From NCBI GenBank assembly GCA_964440935.1, contig CAYTTY010000022.1:1-57271 (forward strand): a stretch of 57,271 bases of DNA, written 5' to 3'. Shown here one piece after another: positions 52,096 to 57,271 of the stretch. Position numbers and translations under genes: made by a program. Every line of letters begins with the position of its first letter. Position 1 is the stretch's first letter. The notes under the pieces are model-generated. The model had not been told where the DNA came from, searched no databases, and saw only the letters and a program-made list of their open reading frames with translations. Origin of the DNA: WJJR01 sp964440935. GTDB taxonomy: Bacteria > Zixibacteria > MSB-5A5 > WJJR01.

Positions 52096-53346
52096 ATGCG
52101 GCGCACTGTGTTGATTGCTGGGATGTTGTTGGTTGGTGTTTTGTTGTTCGGCTGTGGCGGATCGGACACGGAGCCGGGCGTGACATCGGTCAAGTTGGTC
52201 GTCTGGAAACCGAACATACCGGCTGCCTGGGACAGCGCCCTGGCGATGTTCCACGCGGCGCACCCCGACATCAAGATTGTCCGTGAAATCGGTCCGCACA
52301 GTTCGTCGCAATTTCATGACCTGGTCGCGCAGAAGCTGCGTAATCAGGATCCGTCGGTTGATGCGTTTCTGATGGACGTGATCTGGACACCCGAGTTTGC
52401 GGCGGCCGGCTGGGCCATGCCGCTCGATGAGCGATTTCCTCCCAGTGAACAGGGCAAGTTCTTCGACGGGTGCATTCAAGCCGATTTGTGGAACGATCAA
52501 ATCTACGGCGTGCCACTCAACATCGATGCCGGTATTCTGTATTACCGCAAAGACCTCCTCGACAAGTATGGATTTGCGCCACCGACAACATGGCCGGAGA
52601 TGATCGACCAGATCGATTCAATCCAAGCCGGTGAAGACGATCCGAACCTGAACGGATTCAGCGGGCAGTTTCGCCAGTACGAAGGATTGATCTGCGACAT
52701 GCTCGAGTTTGTTCAGTCGAACGGTGGTCGCTTGACCGAACCTGAATCGCAGGAGACGATGGAGGCCATCCAATTCGTGCGCACTGAACTGATCGGTGAT
52801 GCCGCGCCCCGAGGTGTGCTGACGTATTCGGAGCAGGAATCGCTTGATCTGTTCACCAGCGGTGGCGCGATCTTCCATCGCAACTGGCCGTATGCGTGGT
52901 CGGTGTCGAAAGAGACGCCGATGGCCGGACAGGTGGGAATTGCCCGGCTGCCGTCGTTCAAAGAGGACATGAGCACATCGACGCTCGGCGGCTGGCGCTT
53001 TGGTATCAGCCGGTATTCGAAGAACCAAGACGCCGCGTGGACCGTTGTTCAGTTCTTCACCAGTCCGCAGATGCAACGGCACTTTGCCGTCTACGCGGGA
53101 CGTGCTCCAGTGCGCAAAGCGTTGTATCAAGACAGCACGGTACTGGCGGCGAATCCCCATTTTGAAGAGATGTATCCGGTGTTCGAAACCGCGACGCCGC
53201 GTCCGCGCACACCGGTCTATCCGGAAGTCTCCAACATTCTGCAGCGGTTTCTGCATTCAGCCCTGTCGCAGGACGACGCCGATCTCGATGCGCTTGCCGC
53301 GAAGGCGGCGAAAGAAATCGAAACCGCACTGGGCCGCGTGCAGTGA
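52096..53346 (+). CDS. ABC transporter sugar-binding lipoprotein
   Basis: 416 residues. The lipobox LLFGC anchors it to the membrane. The sequence is that of family 1 extracellular solute-binding proteins for maltose, trehalose or similar sugars: VKLVVWKPNIPAAWDSALAMFHAAHPDIKIV, VDAFLMDVIWTPEFAAAGWAMPL, GVPLNIDAGILYYRKDLLDKYGF, FTSGGAIFHRNWPYAW, ILGGWRFGISRYSKN-like region and a C-terminal YPEVSNILQRFLHSAL. Exact sugar not readable. It overlaps the first permease gene by 4 bp, opening a four-gene transport operon. Confidence 0.92.
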   Translation: MRRTVLIAGMLLVGVLLFGCGGSDTEPGVTSVKLVVWKPNIPAAWDSALAMFHAAHPDIKIVREIGPHSSSQFHDLVAQKLRNQDPSVDAFLMDVIWTPEFAAAGWAMPLDERFPPSEQGKFFDGCIQADLWNDQIYGVPLNIDAGILYYRKDLLDKYGFAPPTTWPEMIDQIDSIQAGEDDPNLNGFSGQFRQYEGLICDMLEFVQSNGGRLTEPESQETMEAIQFVRTELIGDAAPRGVLTYSEQESLDLFTSGGAIFHRNWPYAWSVSKETPMAGQVGIARLPSFKEDMSTSTLGGWRFGISRYSKNQDAAWTVVQFFTSPQMQRHFAVYAGRAPVRKALYQDSTVLAANPHFEEMYPVFETATPRPRTPVYPEVSNILQRFLHSALSQDDADLDALAAKAAKEIETALGRVQ

Positions 53347-54212
53347 AGAGTGAACGCAAAGCCGCATACGCATTGGTTGCTCCCGCTGTTTTCATCGTTG
53401 CGGTCTTTGTCTTATCGCCGATTGTGCAGGCATTTATCAACAGCCTGTATCGCGACACGCCGTTCGCACCAAAAACTTTCATCGGACTGGACAACTACCG
53501 CACACTGTTCAGCGACAGTGTGGCATTGGGCACAATTGAATTCACTCTAATCTTCGTGATCGTTTCGACGGCGCTGGAAATTCTGATTGGTCTCGGGCTG
53601 GCGCTGGTGATTCACGAGCATTTCAAGGGACGCGGGCTGGTGCGGGCGGCGGTGTTGATCCCGTGGGCGATTCCCACCGTCGTCGCCGGTGTGATGTGGA
53701 AGTACATGCTCAATGACCAGTACGGGTTCGTTAACCTGGTGTTCTATGGATCCAACGTTGCGAATTACGTCGCCTGGCTGGCATCGGAGTGGAGCGCACG
53801 GATGGCCATTATCGGTGCAGACGTATGGAAGACATCATCGTTTGCCGCGCTGTTGATCCTGGCCGGATTGCAGAGCATCCCCGAAGACTTGTACGAAGCA
53901 GCACGCATTGACGGTGCCAATGCGGTGAAGCGCTTTTTCCGTATCACTCTGCCGCTCTTGAAGCCGGCAATTCTGCTGGCGCTGTTGTTTCGCATGATGG
54001 ACGCATTCCGCGTGTTTGCCTTGGTGTATGTCATGACGCAGGGCGCGCCGGGCGGATCGACCAATGTGTTGCAGTACTACGGTTACCAGAAGATGTTTCC
54101 CGAGCAGCAGTTCGGTTACGGGTCTGCGGTATCGGTGCTGGTGTTCGTCATGATTGCGATTGTCGCCACCCTTCTCATTCGCACCGTCCGCACACGGATC
54201 TACGAGTCATGA
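53343..54212 (+). CDS. Sugar ABC transporter permease (MalF-like)
   Basis: 289 residues with six predicted membrane spans. Starts with the typical AYALVAPAVFIVAVFVLSPIVQAFINSLY and FIGLDNYRTLF. The cytoplasmic coupling EAA loop is visible as LYEAARIDGANAVKRFFRITLPLLKPAI. The C terminus contains TQGAPGGSTNVLQYYGYQ, common in MalF/UgpA-type subunits. GTG start overlapping the binding-protein stop; its own stop overlaps the next permease start. It forms the membrane channel together with that permease. Confidence 0.92.
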   Translation: MKSERKAAYALVAPAVFIVAVFVLSPIVQAFINSLYRDTPFAPKTFIGLDNYRTLFSDSVALGTIEFTLIFVIVSTALEILIGLGLALVIHEHFKGRGLVRAAVLIPWAIPTVVAGVMWKYMLNDQYGFVNLVFYGSNVANYVAWLASEWSARMAIIGADVWKTSSFAALLILAGLQSIPEDLYEAARIDGANAVKRFFRITLPLLKPAILLALLFRMMDAFRVFALVYVMTQGAPGGSTNVLQYYGYQKMFPEQQFGYGSAVSVLVFVMIAIVATLLIRTVRTRIYES

Positions 54213-55021
54213 GACGCGTCGTTTTCACTATCGTCATTGTTGCGGTCGTGCTGTTCAGCATCGGCCCGTTCCTGTGGATTCTGAATACGTCACTGAAATC
54301 GCCGCAGACGATCGCCGAACGTCCGCCGACGATCATTCCCGACATGCACAGCGAATTTTTTGCCGCCGCCGTCGATGAGCACAACTTCATGCGTTATGTT
54401 GCCAACAGTGCGATTGTTGCCGGATTGACGACGCTGTTGGCAGTCCTTGTCGGCACACTGGCCGCCTATCCGCTGGCGCGTTTACGGATGCCGTGGCGAC
54501 GGGGGATTCTGTCGTTGGTGTTGGCCGCATCGATGTTTCCGCAGATCGCGATTGTGGGCGGAGTGTACCGCCTGCTGCTCAATCTCGGCTTGCTCAACAC
54601 CCATCCGGGTCTTGTGTTGCCGTATACGGCGCTCACCCTCCCCTTGGCGATTTGGATTCTCACCAGTTTCTTTAAGGAGATTCCGCCCGATTTGGAGGAC
54701 TCGGCACGCGTGGATGGGTGCGGACCATTGGCCACGATGTGGCGGATATTCGTACCGGTGGCCGCGCCGGCCGTGTTCACCACCGCGATTCTGGTCTTCA
54801 TTTATGCCTGGAATGAGTTTTTCTTTGCCCTGTTGATTATGACCGACCCGGCGGTCCAGACATTGCCGGTCGGCATCGCCAAGTTCCCCGGTGAGTACAT
54901 GGTGCCGTGGGGTGAACTGGCCGCCGCCGCCGTAATCGCCACTGTTCCCTTGGTGGTCCTGGTCCTGATTTTGCAGCGGCGTATCATCAGCGGGCTGACC
55001 GCAGGAGCTGTCAAAGGATGA
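54209..55021 (+). CDS. Sugar ABC transporter permease (MalG-like)
   Basis: 270 residues, six predicted membrane spans. Signatures are IGPFLWILNTSLKSPQTIAERPP at the N terminus, YVANSAIVAGLTTLLAVLVGTLAAYPLAR, and the EAA loop EIPPDLEDSARVDGCGPLATMWRIFVP. YAWNEFFFALLIM is a MalG/UgpE trait. It pairs with the MalF-like subunit. The start and stop overlap neighbours by 4 bp each, indicating tight translational coupling and equal subunit production. Confidence 0.92.
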   Translation: MRRVVFTIVIVAVVLFSIGPFLWILNTSLKSPQTIAERPPTIIPDMHSEFFAAAVDEHNFMRYVANSAIVAGLTTLLAVLVGTLAAYPLARLRMPWRRGILSLVLAASMFPQIAIVGGVYRLLLNLGLLNTHPGLVLPYTALTLPLAIWILTSFFKEIPPDLEDSARVDGCGPLATMWRIFVPVAAPAVFTTAILVFIYAWNEFFFALLIMTDPAVQTLPVGIAKFPGEYMVPWGELAAAAVIATVPLVVLVLILQRRIISGLTAGAVKG

Positions 55022-56073
55022 GCACTCTCGAATTGCGTGGACTCACCAAACGCTTCGGCGAAATCGAAGCACTGAATGCGATCGATCTGACGGTCGATCA
55101 AGGCGACTTCTGCGTGTTGCTTGGCCCATCGGGATGTGGCAAGTCGACCGCCTTGCGCTGCATTGCCGGATTGGAGACGATTACCGAGGGCGACGTGATC
55201 ATCAACGGCGATCGTGTTAATGAGAAGACGCCGAAGGAACGCGGTATCGCGATGGTGTTCCAAACGTACGCGCTGTACCCGCACATGACGGTGCGTGAGA
55301 ATCTGGCGTTTCCGTTAAAGATGAGCAAAATGGCGAAGGAAGAGACAGAGAAGCGTGTGCACGACACGGCATCGCTGTTACGCATCGAGACAATGCTCGA
55401 CCGGCGGCCGCGCGAGTTGTCGGGCGGCCAACGCCAACGCGTGGCGATCGGACGCGCCATCGTGCGCGAGCCGACATTGTTTCTCTTCGACGAACCGCTC
55501 TCCAACCTCGATGCCAAGCTTCGCAACGATATGCGACTGGAGATTGCCGCATTGCACCGTCGACTTGAAGCAACGGTCGTCTATGTGACACACGATCAAG
55601 TTGAAGCGATGACGCTCGGCAAAACGATTGTCGTCATGAATGACGGCCGTATTGAGCAGGTGGGAACGCCGGATGACGTTTATCAACGACCGGCCACGCC
55701 ATTTGTCGCGGGCTTTGTCGGCATGCCGGCGATGAACTTCGTCACCGGCGAGATCACCAACGGCGCCTTCCAGGCGAACGGGTTCAGCATACCGGTCCCG
55801 GTCGATCATGAGGGCGAAACACTCTTGGGTGTGCGGCCTGAAGACATCAACATCGGTGGCGATCACGGCGAAGGTGAGGTCGAGATCATCGAGAATCTTG
55901 GCGCCGACCGCTATGCCTACCTGAAGGAAACCGACAAACGGAAGCGTTGGGCGGTGCGATTGAATCCCGACGAATCAGTCGACGTCGGACAGTCGGTTAA
56001 TCTGTCGTTCAATGTCGAGCGTTTGCATCTCTACGCCGACAATCGGCGGCTGGAGATCAAGTCATCATCATGA
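55018..56073 (+). CDS. Sugar ABC transporter ATPase (MsmX/UgpC/MalK-type)
   Basis: 351 residues. Walker A LLGPSGCGKSTALR, Q-loop MVFQTYALYPHMTVRENLAF, signature RELSGGQRQRVAIGRAIV, Walker B LFLFDEPLSNLDAKLR, and H-loop VYVTHDQVEAMTL are all intact. A C-terminal ~110-residue TOBE/OB regulatory region follows (LLGVRPEDINIGG...VNLSFNVERLHLYA). It hydrolyses ATP to drive uptake by the two permeases. Unlike many genomes where this ATPase is shared, here it is in the operon. Confidence 0.95.
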   Translation: MSTLELRGLTKRFGEIEALNAIDLTVDQGDFCVLLGPSGCGKSTALRCIAGLETITEGDVIINGDRVNEKTPKERGIAMVFQTYALYPHMTVRENLAFPLKMSKMAKEETEKRVHDTASLLRIETMLDRRPRELSGGQRQRVAIGRAIVREPTLFLFDEPLSNLDAKLRNDMRLEIAALHRRLEATVVYVTHDQVEAMTLGKTIVVMNDGRIEQVGTPDDVYQRPATPFVAGFVGMPAMNFVTGEITNGAFQANGFSIPVPVDHEGETLLGVRPEDINIGGDHGEGEVEIIENLGADRYAYLKETDKRKRWAVRLNPDESVDVGQSVNLSFNVERLHLYADNRRLEIKSSS

Positions 56074-56105
56074 GTGGGTCATCCAACTGAATCGAAGCGC
56101 GAACC

Positions 56106-56729
56106 ATGGCAGGTGGCGCAGGCTCACAGTTCATTGGAATCGGCGGCCTCTCCGGCGCCGGAAAGACACTGCTGGCCGACGCGTTGGAACAGCGATTGGG
56201 CCACGACAACGCCGTGATCATCCCCCTCGATTCCTATTACCGTCCTCGCGATGAACTTGAGCTGTCCGAACGATCCCGCCTGAATTTCGATGCGCCTGAT
56301 GCGTTTGATTGGAGACTGCTAATCAGCCATATCAATGCGCTGGCTTCCGGCCATCCGATCCGGCGTCCGGTGTATGACTACACCACGCATACACGGTCAT
56401 CGAATACTGTCGATGTTGATCCATTGCGTTTTGTGGTCATTGAGGGCGTTCTGGCTTTGCATCATCCAGACATCCGCGAGAAAATGCACTTGCGTGTCTA
56501 TGTCGAATGCGACGATGACACATGCCTGCAACGACGCATTGACCGCGATGTGCGTGAGCGCGGCCGTTCGGAAGAATCGGTCATCCGTCAATTCAACGAC
56601 ACCGTACGACCGATGTCCGACCGGTACGTGCGCCCGACACGCCAGTACGCGGACATCATTATTCGCGGTGACCAGGACGTTGCACCTTCGGTGGATGTGA
56701 TCGTGGAAGCGTTGGTGGCGGGAGCATAG
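56106..56729 (+). CDS. udk: Uridine kinase
   Basis: 207 residues. Phosphorylates uridine and cytidine in pyrimidine salvage. Hallmarks are the P-loop IGGLSGAGKTLLADAL, IIPLDSYYRPRDELELSERSRLNFDAPDAFDW (the substrate-binding Asp/Tyr block), RRPVYDYTTHTR, VVIEGVLALHHPDIR, and the lid RIDRDVRERGRSEESVIRQF with YVRPTRQYADIII. Located 32 bp after the ABC ATPase, possibly in the same transcript. The TAG stop coincides with the first bases of a repeat element. Confidence 0.93.
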   Translation: MAGGAGSQFIGIGGLSGAGKTLLADALEQRLGHDNAVIIPLDSYYRPRDELELSERSRLNFDAPDAFDWRLLISHINALASGHPIRRPVYDYTTHTRSSNTVDVDPLRFVVIEGVLALHHPDIREKMHLRVYVECDDDTCLQRRIDRDVRERGRSEESVIRQFNDTVRPMSDRYVRPTRQYADIIIRGDQDVAPSVDVIVEALVAGA

Positions 56730-56830
56730 AGCGGTTGCCAGAAAGATTGTCCGTTTGCCTCAGCGATCCCTTCGGGTGAAACAGCTCGCCGCTGTCATCC
56801 CCGTCCGCCATGGCGGACGGGAATGACAAC
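56727..56830. repeat. Family 1 half-element with CCGTCCGCC palindrome
   Basis: Left end TAGAGCGGTTGCCAGAA, then the same segment as 36769-36840 (TTGTCCGTTTGCC, GCGATCC, GCTCGCCGCTGTCATCCCC) and a palindrome CCGTCCGCCATGGCGGACGG (56802-56821). The uridine kinase stop codon uses its TAG. From 56831 to 56909 nothing is seen. Confidence 0.7.
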
Positions 56831-56909
56831 ACGTTAGACGCTTTCTGGATGACGTACCCGAATGCCGGGAATGCCGTGGGGGGAGGGAATTGACGGGACA
56901 GCTGATGCC

Positions 56910-57136
56910 CTAGTGTCATGTCATGCACCAAGAGCCGGACAGAATTCCGTAGGGCAGGAGCACCGGGCGCCAGGCGTGCTCGGCATGGTCAATTCGGCTG
57001 CCCGCCCGGGGCTCCTGCCGGACACGCGACAACGCCATCGGCAGGAGCCCTGCGCTGCCAGCGCCCCCGCCGTCTCCGAAGTCACGGACGCGCAGTGCTC
57101 CTGCCCTACGACATATCGCGCGTGACATAACACTAG
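56910..57136. repeat. Nested palindromic elements (family 3 inside another)
   Basis: Outer inverted ends CTAGTGTCATGTCATGC (56910-56926) and GCGTGACATAACACTAG (57120-57136). Inside lies a full family 3 element at 56949-57109 with ends GTAGGGCAGGAGCACCGGGC and CGCGCAGTGCTCCTGCCCTAC (minor mismatches). No ORF. Confidence 0.75.
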
Positions 57137-57216
57137 TGTCGTGTCCCGGGAGTAGGTTAATGACATTGTTCACGACCGCAGTGCGGTCACGCGCCCTCGC
57201 GTGACGGCTATCTCCC
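57133..57216. repeat. Interrupted family 2 element
   Basis: Begins TAGTGTCGTGTCCCGGGAGT, then AGGTTAATGACATTGTTCACGACCGC, hairpin GGTCACGCG/CGCGTGAC and GGCTATCTCC. In the copies at 36597 (inverted) and 40632 the next bases are TTTCCGGACAAGGCG. Here they are replaced from 57216-57217 by GTGCGCCC, the presumed start of a group II intron. Confidence 0.7.
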
Positions 57217-57271
57217 GTGCGCCCGGCATGGGCACTGACTTGGAGGTGTAAGTCCTCCGGGGAGCAGGTCA
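57217..57271 (+). mobile_element. Probable 5' end of a group II intron (truncated by window edge)
   Basis: GTGCGCCC matches the GTGYG 5' end of bacterial group II introns. The following ~45 bases contain a CCCGGCATGGGC stem-like segment and TTGGAGGTGTAAGTCC, similar to domain I sequences that I associate with intron-encoded reverse-transcriptase loci. Only 55 bases are in view, so no RT/maturase ORF or domain V can be checked. The insertion point lies just after a hairpin in a repeat. Confidence 0.5.

Overview
The window is about 57 kb of moderately GC-rich bacterial DNA, mostly densely packed genes. The organism looks like a diderm environmental bacterium: there are outer-membrane beta-barrels, lipoproteins, SurA-like chaperones and many multihaem c-type cytochromes. 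Very large paired-CXXCH cytochromes, an Npt-like transporter with HEAT repeats, GH57 and MalQ/GlgB enzymes, and a Y-family polymerase/DnaE2 pair would fit an uncultured FCB-type lineage such as Zixibacteria or relatives. No rRNA, tRNA or universal marker gene is present to prove this.

Left part (0-10 kb): a PAP2 phosphatase on the minus strand, then a signalling run (Npt-like transporter with HEAT repeats, cyclic-nucleotide-binding protein, receiver-SpoIIE phosphatase, stand-alone receiver), then an outer-membrane barrel coupled to a lipoprotein that carries protein-kinase-like catalytic motifs. From 10 to 21.5 kb lies the most striking locus. It encodes an NHL propeller, a 6-haem cytochrome, a large predicted barrel, two CsgG-like proteins, a SurA-like parvulin, a 26-haem and a 16-haem cytochrome, preceded by a sigma70-like promoter and a perfect CRP-type palindrome. 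I read it as a candidate extracellular electron-transfer conduit with its own assembly factors.

Middle part (21.7-36.3 kb): glutamate dehydrogenase and acetate kinase (tail to tail), a PilT ATPase coupled to an MshEN/degenerate HD-GYP/DUF4388 protein, a MalQ-GlgB fusion, a GH57 enzyme and a class II photolyase. Next (36.9-41.9 kb) come a CarH-like B12 photoreceptor-repressor, two DUF378 membrane proteins, a two-domain fasciclin protein, a cobalamin-riboswitch-like leader, a NifX/NafY-type protein and a secreted proline iminopeptidase.

Right part (42-57 kb): an S9 peptidase and a DUF72 protein on the minus strand; a Y-family polymerase coupled to DnaE2 (mutasome-type operon); three small proteins; a complete sugar ABC transporter (binding protein, two permeases, ATPase) followed by uridine kinase. 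Carbohydrate uptake, glycogen-type remodelling and the nucleotide enzymes form a coherent carbon-storage theme.

The intergenic space is full of small palindromic elements in several families. One set has TA-flanked inverted termini and sits exactly on the stop codons of four genes. Others lie inside coding sequence (DnaE2 and the polymerase C terminus). A probable group II intron begins at the right edge, inside one of these elements.
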